Positions 1 to 7,486 of a stretch of DNA of 64,000 bases are shown here, piece after piece. The notes under the pieces are model-generated. The model did not search any database and was not told the origin of the DNA. It worked only from the letters and a program-made list of their open reading frames with translations. The position numbers were made by a program, and so were the translations under genes. Position 1 is the first letter of the stretch, and each line of letters begins with the position of its first letter. This DNA comes from Tissierella sp. (GTDB taxonomy: Bacteria > Bacillota > Clostridia > Tissierellales > Tissierellaceae), in NCBI RefSeq assembly GCF_031460495.1, contig NZ_JAVKTS010000008.1, positions 1 to 64,000 of the forward strand, given 5' to 3'.

Positions 1-368
1 AATAGGATATGTTCTCTTGTTTGTGGCATTGGACCATCAGCTGCTGATACTACTAAGATTGCTCCGTCCATTTGTGCTGCTCCTGTGATCATGTTCTTTA
101 CATAGTCAGCATGGCCTGGGCAGTCCACGTGTGCATAGTGACGGTTTGCTGTTTCGTATTCTACGTGAGATGTGGATATTGTGATTCCTCTTTCTCTTTC
201 TTCAGGTGCTTTGTCTATATGTGCATAGTCTATGAATTCACCTGTTCCAAATCTTTTGTTTAATACCATTGTTATAGCTGCTGTTAATGTTGTTTTACCA
301 TGGTCTACGTGGCCTATTGTCCCTATGTTTACGTGTGGTTTGGTTCTTTCAAATTTTGCTTTTCCCAT
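1..368 (-). CDS. tuf: Elongation factor Tu, N-terminal part (runs off window)
   Basis: EF-Tu delivers aminoacyl-tRNA to the ribosome as a GTPase. Reading the minus strand from the ATG at 368 gives [19 protein letters not shown] followed by the P-loop GHVDHGKT, then the switch I region with RGITI and the DCPGH motif of switch II. Only about 122 of roughly 397 residues are inside the window; the rest lies beyond position 1. A strong ribosome site (AAGGAGGAAT) precedes the start. It lies 110 bp downstream of tRNA-Thr, a usual clostridial arrangement. Identity is certain. Confidence 0.97.
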   Translation of the reverse strand, partial: MGKAKFERTKPHVNIGTIGHVDHGKTTLTAAITMVLNKRFGTGEFIDYAHIDKAPEERERGITISTSHVEYETANRHYAHVDCPGHADYVKNMITGAAQMDGAILVVSAADGPMPQTREHIL

Positions 369-478
369 TTCTTATTCCTCCTTAATTATAGATTATATAA
401 ATTAATTTGCTCTTATAGAGTCTCCCCTAGGAAGATTAACAAGGAAACTCATCCAAGTGTTCCTTGATTTTTGAATTA

Positions 479-554
479 TGGAGCCCACGACCGGACTCGA
501 ACCGGAGACCTCTTGCTTACCAAGCAAGTACTCTACCACCTGAGCTACGTGGGC
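479..554 (-). tRNA. tRNA-Thr (anticodon GGT)
   Basis: On the minus strand the 76-nt sequence starts GCCCACG and ends CGTGGGC, T, CCA, giving a perfect 7-bp acceptor stem and an encoded CCA. The D-loop (GTAGCTCAGG) and T-arm (GGTTCGAGTCC) are canonical. The anticodon loop reads TTGGTAA, so the anticodon is GGT (threonine, ACC/ACU). It sits between sigH and tuf. Confidence 0.97.
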
Positions 555-608
555 ATTTACTCACTGCTAGATATTTTACTATTTACTATATAAAATGTCA
601 AGCATAGT

Positions 609-1256
609 TTATTCTTTGATTTCAAAACTTTTTTCCAGCTTCTTTTTCACTCTCTGCAAAGCATTGTCAATGGATTTAACATGCCTGTCCAATTCCTTTG
701 CGATTTCTTGGTAAGACATTCCATCTACATATGACATCAATACTTCTAACTCCAATTCTGACAAAATTTCTGCGATTTTCCTCTCCATAAGACCTAAATT
801 TTCCCTACCAATCATCAATTCTTCTGGATCACAAATAGCTATACCTGAAACAATATCTAATAATGTTCTATCTGATTCACCGTCATATATAGGCTTGTTT
901 AGAGATATGTAAGAGTTTAGAGGAATATGTTTTTGCCTGGTAGCTGTCTTTATTGCGGTAATAATTTGTCTAGTAATACAAATCTCTGCAAAGGCTCGGA
1001 ATGATGCAAGTTTTTCCTTATCATAATCTCGAATAGCCTTGTACAGCCCAATCATACCCTCTTGGATAATATCTTCTTTATCTGCCCCAATTAGGTAGTA
1101 AGAGCGCGCCTTGCATTTTACATAACTCTTGTATTTGTAAATCAAGTATTCCAATGCAAAATAATCATCCGTCTTTGCAATTTCCACTATTTCTTCATCT
1201 CGCATCATTTCTAATGCTGTTAATTCATTCTCCTTTTGCAATAACTGTAGTTGCAT
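609..1256 (-). CDS. sigH: RNA polymerase sporulation sigma factor SigH
   Basis: This 215-residue sigma-70 family protein directs RNA polymerase to early stationary-phase and sporulation promoters. Region 2 is visible around residues 35-100 (EDIIQEGMIGLYKAIRDYD, then FRAFAEICITRQI) and region 4 near the C-terminus (YQEIAKELDRHVKSIDNALQ, a helix-turn-helix). Length matches the SigH family. The ATG at 1256 follows a GGGGGGATGATTA ribosome site. It follows rae1 by about 70 bp and precedes tRNA-Thr, the order seen in many spore-forming Clostridia. Its presence supports a sporulating host. Confidence 0.93.
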   Translation of the reverse strand: MQLQLLQKENELTALEMMRDEEIVEIAKTDDYFALEYLIYKYKSYVKCKARSYYLIGADKEDIIQEGMIGLYKAIRDYDKEKLASFRAFAEICITRQIITAIKTATRQKHIPLNSYISLNKPIYDGESDRTLLDIVSGIAICDPEELMIGRENLGLMERKIAEILSELELEVLMSYVDGMSYQEIAKELDRHVKSIDNALQRVKKKLEKSFEIKE

Positions 1257-1326
1257 TAATCATCCCCCCAGTTTGGATATAATCCAATCAATTAAATTAT
1301 AATTAATACAATAATATTAGTCAAGG

Positions 1327-1860
1327 TTATTCATCTTTGCTAATTAATTCGTTTAGTTTCTTTATTGTATTTTCATCTAATCTCCCTAATAATAAATCAT
1401 TTCTTTTATTTTCTGTAATTCTCTTGCGTCTAATAACCTTTTTTTCATTAAATATCTCAATCTCCAATTCTCTGGCAGAAATTCTGGTTCCACCTCTTCC
1501 AAGAATTATTTGTTGTTCCATCCAATCTGATGTAGCTACCCTTACCCTTTTAAATTTCCCTATTTCGTCTAAGACCCTTTCTATAAAATGATCCGCCGTC
1601 TCATTTTCTTTAGTATAAATAACCCTTATTCCCTTATGATTTTGCTCAGTACCACTATTGCCTTTTACTAAATGGGCATCAAAAACAATTATTATTTCTA
1701 TTCCTGAATAATGTTTGTATTCTAGCATTATATCTATTAATGCATCCCTAGCTTCTTCTAGGTTATCTTCCCTTGACTTTTTGAAGCGATCCCAAGAATT
1801 GATAATATTATACCCATCAACAAAAAGGTATTCTTTCATTCTTTTGTTCTTAGTGGCCAT
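1327..1860 (-). CDS. rae1: NYN-domain ribosome-associated endoribonuclease Rae1/YacP
   Basis: The protein (about 177 residues) is a YacP/Rae1-type NYN (PIN-like) nuclease; B. subtilis Rae1 cuts mRNA in the ribosomal A site. The N-terminal signature is visible as YLFVDGYNIINSW. Further acidic residues likely to bind metal occur in IIIVFDAH, ETADHFIE and RVATSDWMEQ. I chose ATG 1860 because an AGG lies 9 bases upstream; ATG 1881 has no ribosome site and ATG 1839 has a weak one. It overlaps the end of rlmB by about 11 bp, implying translational coupling. The rlmB-rae1-sigH order is conserved in Firmicutes. Confidence 0.88.
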   Translation of the reverse strand: MATKNKRMKEYLFVDGYNIINSWDRFKKSREDNLEEARDALIDIMLEYKHYSGIEIIIVFDAHLVKGNSGTEQNHKGIRVIYTKENETADHFIERVLDEIGKFKRVRVATSDWMEQQIILGRGGTRISARELEIEIFNEKKVIRRKRITENKRNDLLLGRLDENTIKKLNELISKDE

Positions 1861-2590
1861 GGTTTTGCCTAAACACTTCATAAATCAATATAGCTGCAGC
1901 ATTTGAAGCATTAAGAGATGATATTTTCCCTTCCATTGGAATCTTAACTAATACATCACATTTCTCCTTTATAAGCCTAGATATTCCCTTTCCTTCATTA
2001 CCTATGACTAAAGCAATAGGTCCCTTTAAGGATGTATTAAAATGGTAATCTGTTCCATCTATATCAGCACCATAAACCCATAGCCCTTTATCTTTTAATT
2101 CTCCAATTGTATTTACAATATTATTTATCTTTGCTACAAGCATATGCTCAACAGCTCCAGCAGAACTCTTATATACAGTTTGATTTACTTGTGCAGCTCT
2201 TCTCTTAGGAATAATTACACCATGTGCGCCTGCGCATTCAGCAGTTCTAATTATTGCTCCTAAGTTATGAGGGTCTTCTATTTCGTCTAAAATTATTACA
2301 AAGGGAGGTTGGTTTCTTTCCTTTGCTCTTTCTAAGATATCATCTACTGTGGCATAATTATATGATGTGATCAAAGCTACTACTCCTTGATGTGCATTGC
2401 CCTCAGACATAGAATCTAATTTAGCTCTATCTACCTGCTGTATAATAATCTTTCTATCCTTAGCTATCCCAATTATTTTATTTATTGAACCTTGTAACTC
2501 GCCCTTTAATATATATAGTTTTTCTACTTCCTTATCTGTCTTCAATATTTCCAAGACAGGATTTCTTCCAACAACATATTGCTCGCTCAC
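1850..2590 (-). CDS. rlmB: 23S rRNA (guanosine-2'-O-)-methyltransferase RlmB, TrmH/SpoU family
   Basis: The 246-residue protein has the RlmB layout: a short N-terminal substrate-binding domain (VVGRNPVLEIL) and a SPOUT methyltransferase domain. SPOUT motifs are NLGAIIRTAECAG (about 108-120), LVIGNEGKGIS and the C-terminal SLNASNAAAILIYE. The family methylates G2251 of 23S rRNA. The start is a GTG at 2590 preceded by AAAGGTG. Its expected upstream neighbour thyX is only a fragment here, so rlmB may now depend on transcription coming through the inserted cassette. Confidence 0.92.
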   Translation of the reverse strand: MSEQYVVGRNPVLEILKTDKEVEKLYILKGELQGSINKIIGIAKDRKIIIQQVDRAKLDSMSEGNAHQGVVALITSYNYATVDDILERAKERNQPPFVIILDEIEDPHNLGAIIRTAECAGAHGVIIPKRRAAQVNQTVYKSSAGAVEHMLVAKINNIVNTIGELKDKGLWVYGADIDGTDYHFNTSLKGPIALVIGNEGKGISRLIKEKCDVLVKIPMEGKISSLNASNAAAILIYEVFRQNHGH

Positions 2591-2614
2591 TTACTCACAC
2601 CTTTCTATAATACA

Positions 2615-2637
2615 GTGAATAGCAAAAAACTATTCAC
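2615..2637. repeat. Small AT-rich hairpin between thyX remnant and rlmB
   Basis: GTGAATAG and CTATTCAC form a perfect 8-bp inverted repeat with a 7-base A-rich loop. There is no clean run of T after it on the minus strand, so it is probably not an efficient terminator. Similar TATTCACTATTTAC-like words occur at 9380-9418 and around 566-595, suggesting a recurring intergenic motif. Confidence 0.5.
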
Positions 2638-2643
2638 TTTTCA

Positions 2644-3171
2644 CTATTTTTTAAATTGCTCTCTTACTTCTTTAATTTTTCCACAGGTCATTTTTCCCTC
2701 GGGACATGGACCTTCTATACAGCCTGGTCCTGCATTTTTAAACAATGTTGGATAAACCGCCTTTACTTCTTTTAACATCATAATTGCAAGTTCTCTTATT
2801 TCCCATTGAGCCCTATTACAAGTTCTAAGTCTAAAGAAATTAATTAAAGTTCTGGCATTCATTGTAAATACTATTTTTGTCTCACAGGCATTTGGAAAAA
2901 TATATCTTGCGTCTTCTATAGATTCCTTTTCAGACTTGGCTCTGGCGTCCTTATCATCAAGTCCATTTTCTATATGTTTTTTATAATGGTCTTTGAATAA
3001 AAGACTTACTAGTTCATCATAGTACTTTTGATCTTCTTCCATAGCTTTTACAAACAATTCCTTTGCTTTCTTATTGTTTTCAATAGCAGGCGGAATTATA
3101 TATTCAAATTGATCTAGTTTTACATATCTTTGTGATTGTTGAGAGTAACTGGCTATTCTATGCCTTACTAG
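2644..3171 (-). pseudogene. thyX: 3' fragment of flavin-dependent thymidylate synthase ThyX
   Basis: Reading the minus strand from 3171 gives [17 protein letters not shown], the ThyX signature (RHR followed by a serine-rich stretch), then about 160 further residues ending in [17 protein letters not shown], a typical ThyX C-terminus. A TAG stop lies immediately upstream at 3172-3174, and no start codon with a ribosome site precedes the motif. The N-terminal ~75 residues, which help bind FAD and dUMP, are missing. The frame is otherwise open, so the break looks recent. The missing 5' end is found 4.2 kb away at 7398-7469. A TTG at 3057 could open a 137-residue frame, but without a ribosome site. 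Confidence 0.93.
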
Positions 3172-3196
3172 CTAATATATAATTACAAAATAAACA

Positions 3197-5677
3197 CTAT
3201 GTTATAGATAAAGGACATAAATCATTGCATCTAGTACAATATTTACTCATTTTACCATATACACAAGTATAATTTTGGGCTCTGTTTAGAGCTATTTTTT
3301 TATCTTCTTCTAAATCACCTGTTTTATCTATATCTATTATATGGGCTGCAATTCTGGCACTTTCTATAGCTTCTATTACAGATTCAATCGACGGAATATT
3401 TCCAGTATGTTCTTCTCTTGTTACAGTAGAAATAATATTAGTACATCCTTCTAATCCCATAATAGTGGCTCCAATGGTAGCAGAAACATGATCCATTCCT
3501 ATTGACATTTCTGTAGGAATAGGCCCCAATGGCATAATAGGATATCCAGTTTTTTTTAAAATACATGATAGTTCTTTTATATGTTTTGGTTTTGCGTGCC
3601 CAGGAGACTCCAAAATGACACCAACTCCGTTACTATGAATTTCATCTGCTATTTTTATTTGCTCTTCAATCTCAAGCAATTGAGCCCTATCACATGAATC
3701 AAGTATATTGCTCGATCTAAAGGTTGCACCAATACTTAAAACAACGCTATTCTTTTTGGAATGTTTTATTATCTCAGGCAATAACTTAATATAAATATTC
3801 TCTTCTTTAAAGTTTCTTGATATAAGGTCTTTTAAAACCATTCCTCCGCCTCTAGATGTAATTGGAACTATCCTATTTTTTGATAAATCATAAATTTTTT
3901 TGTTTGCTGTTGGATGTATAGTTATCATTCCAACACCATTTTCAATTTGCTCAATTATAATATCAAGAAGTTCCTTCTCATCTAATTTATCATTTTTTTT
4001 ACTCACAATATATATTGGCAGAGTTGCAGATATAAACGGAGTTTCATTAGCAATTTTATACCATAGGCTATCTTTAAAAGATCTTTTGACAATACTCAAA
4101 TCTGTTAATATATCAGGTCCATTACTCATAGATTTAATTCTATCTATTTTTTCTAACTCTAATTCATAAGATTTTAAATCATTAGCTCCTATTAATGCAT
4201 TTACTAATGTCTTAGTGCTTCTTCCAACTTCTACGAATCCTGTCTTTTTCTTTAATTTAACATCTTTCTTATTGTTATTAATTTCTATATTAAATCTTTC
4301 ATCATCTAAAGTTATTTTGTTGCTAAATAAGTCTTTTATACATTTATCTACATCTATCATATTAGTAATATAGTTCTCATCCATTAACTTTTTATAATAA
4401 TTATTTGCTTTTATTTCTAAGATCTCCATATTATCTTTATTATACAATATTTTTTTTATTGCATTATTTTCTCTATCTTCTTTCTTTAAAATTACCGGAA
4501 TTAGATAGCAATTTTGATTAATAGCTAAATCAATTTCTGCCTCAGTTCCAATTCCACCTTTAAATACTACTACAATCTGAGCAGAATTTAGTAATTTTAT
4601 CCTACATCTTTTTAAATCAGGAATAAGTGCAGGATCATTTGAATATTTTTCATTTGCTGAATATGGATTAGGAAAAATTCTAATTTTACTCATAATATCA
4701 TTTTTACTATTTATATATTCTTCAGTAAAAGCTGCAATTACATTAGACCCTACCCCAGAAGATTGTCCACTTAATAATATAACTTCAGAATTTTTAGCTA
4801 GCAATTGTCCAAGTTCTCTATAATTTTCATCATTTGACTCGTGAGATCCTGTTACAAATACTGTTTTCCCTCTGGATTTTCCACTTATCTCCATAAGTAT
4901 TTTTTCAAGTTCATTATAATCTCTTATTAATAAAGTAGAAATTCCAAATCTTTTTAAATCATTACACCATAACTCTTGCCTTTTTCTTTCTTCTTTATTT
5001 TTATAATTCTCCATTGTTATAAGAAAATGTTCTCTTGTGTGTTTTTTTATTAATCTTCTAGCACTTATTAATATATTATTTATATCTGGGTCTCTGAAGC
5101 TATAGCCAATAAATAAAAAAGACTTATTGGTTAAGTCCTCACTTAATCGTTGTGCCATGGCTGGTCGATTTAACAAAAAATCATCATAATCTTCTTGTGT
5201 TATTACTATTTCATCATATTTTGAACTTTGGATACATCCATGCATCTTTATTATTTCAATATCAGACTCTGCGATATTTCTACTAATAGAATCATCATTT
5301 GATTTTACAGATACATTAAAATCAGAAAATGCAGTCTCTAACAAAGTATCGTAATTGGTAGTCCATATTGTAGACACATTAGTCGTAGATAAATATTTAT
5401 GATAATTGTTTATTTGAAATTTTTTATTAAAGGTTTTATAAATATCATGTAACAATGGACCTCTATTACCAGAATAACTATTAACTATAAATTGAGCAAT
5501 CAAAGGAAAATCATCAGCACTTTCTAAATCAATTCCTAGTTGACTTGTCAATGGCAATAAAAGGTCAAACCAATTAGCCTTTGTAGAACTAGCAGATATT
5601 CCACTCCCTACAAATATTGCACCTTCACCTTTCTCTAATCTCTTAGACATTCTATCTATAAGTATTCCTCTATTCAT
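3197..5677 (-). CDS. SIR2 - SLOG - ThiC-like three-domain protein (probable NAD-targeting defence effector)
   Basis: This 826-residue protein has three readable parts. Residues 1-268 are a SIR2-like domain: GSGIS at 25-29, TTNYD at 106-110 with Asn108, and MHG at 145-147 with His146, the residue types used by the Thoeris NADase ThsA. Residues 270-455 are a SLOG/Rossmann domain (VFVTGSHES, then GGIGTEAEID at 374-383), again as in ThsA. Residues about 475-826 resemble phosphomethylpyrimidine synthase ThiC: TSRGGG, DRAQ, ESPGH (His694), LGPIPTE, MDH, VTREEH (His757) and a terminal CxxCxxxC (Cys814/817/821). The His694-His757 spacing is 63, against 64 in E. coli ThiC, so the metal pair seems kept. 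The usual GDGxRPG loop is changed to GATFRSS. Typical ThiC ends CxxCxxxxC. It lies 22 bp after folA with a GGGGGAAAAA ribosome site. Domain calls are firm; the defence role is inferred. Confidence 0.85.
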   Translation of the reverse strand: MNRGILIDRMSKRLEKGEGAIFVGSGISASSTKANWFDLLLPLTSQLGIDLESADDFPLIAQFIVNSYSGNRGPLLHDIYKTFNKKFQINNYHKYLSTTNVSTIWTTNYDTLLETAFSDFNVSVKSNDDSISRNIAESDIEIIKMHGCIQSSKYDEIVITQEDYDDFLLNRPAMAQRLSEDLTNKSFLFIGYSFRDPDINNILISARRLIKKHTREHFLITMENYKNKEERKRQELWCNDLKRFGISTLLIRDYNELEKILMEISGKSRGKTVFVTGSHESNDENYRELGQLLAKNSEVILLSGQSSGVGSNVIAAFTEEYINSKNDIMSKIRIFPNPYSANEKYSNDPALIPDLKRCRIKLLNSAQIVVVFKGGIGTEAEIDLAINQNCYLIPVILKKEDRENNAIKKILYNKDNMEILEIKANNYYKKLMDENYITNMIDVDKCIKDLFSNKITLDDERFNIEINNNKKDVKLKKKTGFVEVGRSTKTLVNALIGANDLKSYELELEKIDRIKSMSNGPDILTDLSIVKRSFKDSLWYKIANETPFISATLPIYIVSKKNDKLDEKELLDIIIEQIENGVGMITIHPTANKKIYDLSKNRIVPITSRGGGMVLKDLISRNFKEENIYIKLLPEIIKHSKKNSVVLSIGATFRSSNILDSCDRAQLLEIEEQIKIADEIHSNGVGVILESPGHAKPKHIKELSCILKKTGYPIMPLGPIPTEMSIGMDHVSATIGATIMGLEGCTNIISTVTREEHTGNIPSIESVIEAIESARIAAHIIDIDKTGDLEEDKKIALNRAQNYTCVYGKMSKYCTRCNDLCPLSIT

Positions 5678-5699
5678 TTTTTCCCCCTATAAACTAAAT

Positions 5700-6188
5700 T
5701 TATAATTTAATGTAAGTGTTAAAATTATAATTAATATGTTTGTATTTTTTGATCTCACTCTTTTCTTTTAATATCCAATTTTTATCTTTATCTATATTAG
5801 GTAAAAACTTATTTGCTTTATACTCTTTATAAATCTTCGTTATAAAGATTTCATCACAATATGGCAAAAATTGATTATATATAGACTCACCTCCTATTAT
5901 AAAAATATTATTACTATCATATTTTTTTAATTTCATTAATGTGTCTTCTACAGAATTGCAGACAGTTAATTCTGTATTATCAATAAATTTTTCTCTAGTT
6001 AAAATAAGATTTACTCTATTTTTTAAAGGTTTCTTTTCTGGTAAGGATTCAAAAGTTTCTCTTCCCATAACTACTACATTACCAATAGTTTTTTGCCTAA
6101 AAAATTTCATATCATCTGGTATTACTTCAAGTAGTTTTCCATCAAAACCGATTCCCCAATTTAAATCTACTGCAACTATAGCCTTCAT
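5700..6188 (-). CDS. folA: Dihydrofolate reductase
   Basis: The 162-residue protein has the DHFR core: IVAVDLNWGIG at the start, PDDMKFFRQKT, VVMGRETFESLP for NADPH and folate contacts, RVNLILTR, and IFIIGGESIYNQFLP. It reduces dihydrofolate to tetrahydrofolate with NADPH. It lies 10 bp after thyA behind a TAGGAGGAGTTAT ribosome site and 22 bp before the SIR2-SLOG-ThiC gene, so the three probably form one transcript. ThyA oxidises the folate cofactor whereas ThyX does not, so a DHFR is the expected companion of a ThyX-to-ThyA swap. Confidence 0.95.
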   Translation of the reverse strand: MKAIVAVDLNWGIGFDGKLLEVIPDDMKFFRQKTIGNVVVMGRETFESLPEKKPLKNRVNLILTREKFIDNTELTVCNSVEDTLMKLKKYDSNNIFIIGGESIYNQFLPYCDEIFITKIYKEYKANKFLPNIDKDKNWILKEKSEIKKYKHINYNFNTYIKL

Positions 6189-6198
6189 ATAACTCCTC

Positions 6199-7029
6199 CT
6201 AAATTGCTACGGGTATTTTTTTTACGCTCTCTCCATATCTATAATTTTCTAATTTAAAGTCTTCTATCTTAAATTCATAAAAATTCTTTACATCTTTATT
6301 TATAGTTAACTTTGGTGCTTCAAAAGCTTCTCTTTCTAGCAGTTCTTCTATAATAGGAATATGTCTATCATAAATATGAGCATCAGCTATTACATGGATT
6401 AGTTCTCCAACTTCTAAATTTGACACTTGAGCAAACATATGCATTAATATTGAATATTGAACTACATTCCAATTGTTTGCAACTAAAACATCTTGTGATC
6501 TTTGATTTAGTATCGCATTTAATTTATTCTCTATGACATTAAATGTCATACTATATGCACAAGGATATAGATTCATCTCAGATAAATCATTATGATTGTA
6601 AATATTAGTAATAATCCTTCTACTATATGGATTGTTTTTTAAATCAAATAAAACTCTATCTACTTGATCAAATTTGCCTTCTCTGTATTTATGTTTTATC
6701 CCTAATTGATATCCATATGCTTTACCAATAGTATCATTTTCATCAGCCCAACTATCCCAAATTCGACTATTTAAATCTTTTGTATTATTAGATTTTTTTT
6801 GCCAAATCCAAAGAATTTCATCTATTGCTGCTTTAAAATTTGTAGATCTTAAAGTTAAAATAGGAAATTCTTTAGATAAATCGTATCTATTAATAACTCC
6901 AAACCTTTTTATTGTATGTGCTTCTTTCCCATCTTCCCATTTAGCTCGTATAGTTTGTCCATACGAAGAAACTCCCTCACTAAGTATACTTTTACAGGTT
7001 TCTTTAAACACTTGATCTGCGTAACTCAT
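6199..7029 (-). CDS. thyA: Thymidylate synthase ThyA
   Basis: This 276-residue protein methylates dUMP to dTMP using methylene-tetrahydrofolate. Visible motifs are RTKW-like RAKWEDG near residue 30, EILWIWQ, RIWDSWA, SRRIITNIYN, the active-site cysteine in LYPCAYS, the dUMP-binding QRSQDV and NVVQYSIL, and HVIADAHIYDRH. The sequence style resembles the ThyA subfamily of B. subtilis and phage phi3T rather than the E. coli type. The ATG at 7029 follows GGAGGGTTCAA. It is the first gene of the cassette inserted into thyX and presumably supplies the lost thymidylate synthase activity. Confidence 0.95.
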   Translation of the reverse strand: MSYADQVFKETCKSILSEGVSSYGQTIRAKWEDGKEAHTIKRFGVINRYDLSKEFPILTLRSTNFKAAIDEILWIWQKKSNNTKDLNSRIWDSWADENDTIGKAYGYQLGIKHKYREGKFDQVDRVLFDLKNNPYSRRIITNIYNHNDLSEMNLYPCAYSMTFNVIENKLNAILNQRSQDVLVANNWNVVQYSILMHMFAQVSNLEVGELIHVIADAHIYDRHIPIIEELLEREAFEAPKLTINKDVKNFYEFKIEDFKLENYRYGESVKKIPVAI

Positions 7030-7397
7030 TTGAACCCTCCAAATCTTTTAATAAATTTAGTTGTATTTAATAGATTATCTTTAAAATCCCTAACCAAAAT
7101 ATAATACAATAGGTCAATTTAGCTTTCATAATTTGGTTATTATATAAAATAATATATCCATTGAATATCTATATAATATATAATTATATTATATTTACCA
7201 TAACATGATTACATGTAAATATCCCTAAGCATGTTCATTATATTGGTATATACAAATATAAAATTAATTATTATACATAGTATAATAATTTTGACTGTAC
7301 CATATAATTTTTTACTCTATTTAGTAAAAAGCTTTCTATTATATATCTATTAAATTTGAGTAATGTTCATTAATTACTTTACTTATAAAATAAAATA
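7030..7397 (-). promoter_or_regulatory. AT-rich leader of the thyA-folA-SIR2 cassette
   Basis: This 368-bp stretch has no gene. It is extremely AT-rich and full of inverted repeats, including the perfect palindrome at 7266-7290 and AACCAAA/TTTGGTT arms at 7092-7098 and 7132-7138. A promoter for the cassette is expected here. Several TATAAT-like boxes occur (and TTGACC near 7110 on the minus strand), but no pair has good 17-bp spacing, so I do not name one. Confidence 0.5.
7266..7290. repeat. Perfect 25-bp palindrome, possible operator
   Basis: AATTATTATAC, three bases ATA, then GTATAATAATT: an 11-bp perfect inverted repeat with a 3-base centre. It sits about 240 bp upstream of thyA in the cassette leader. 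Its symmetry suits a dimeric regulator or a cruciform, but in such AT-rich DNA chance is a real alternative. Confidence 0.55.
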
Positions 7398-7469
7398 TTA
7401 ATATTCAATTGCTGCTGCAATGATCTTTTCTCCATCAGGAGTATATCTTAGAAGTTCTACCTTTGCCAT
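7398..7469 (-). pseudogene. thyX: 5' fragment of thyX with its start and ribosome site
   Basis: An ATG at 7469 behind AAAAGGGGAATATAA opens a 23-codon frame beginning MAKVELLRYTPDGEK and continuing IIAAA before it ends at TAA 7398-7400. This matches the N-terminus of ThyX proteins, in which a similar lysine/valine-rich strand and TP motif precede an alanine-rich helix. The last two or three codons may already be foreign. It lies 18 bp after mrnC, exactly where thyX belongs in the operon. Together with 2644-3171 it shows that the gene was split and lost roughly 50-55 middle codons. Confidence 0.9.
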
Positions 7470-7486
7470 TTATATTCCCCTTTTCT

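Noticed and set aside
2644-3057. Functional short ThyX from the TTG at 3057
   Set aside because: It would lack the RHR motif and the N-terminal half, and there is no ribosome site.
3197-5677. Plain sirtuin deacetylase annotation
   Set aside because: The SIR2 part lacks the zinc ribbon and the GAGxS...NIDGLH motifs seen in the true sirtuin at 33770-34492, and it is followed by SLOG and ThiC-like regions.
7268-7320. Promoter from TTGAC and TATAAT near 7290-7308 on the plus strand
   Set aside because: The boxes are only 6 bp apart and point away from thyA.
3172-7397. Insertion by a classical transposon
   Set aside because: No transposase, integrase, terminal inverted repeat or target duplication is visible at either junction, and thyX coding sequence is missing between the fragments. 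Homologous or illegitimate recombination fits better.
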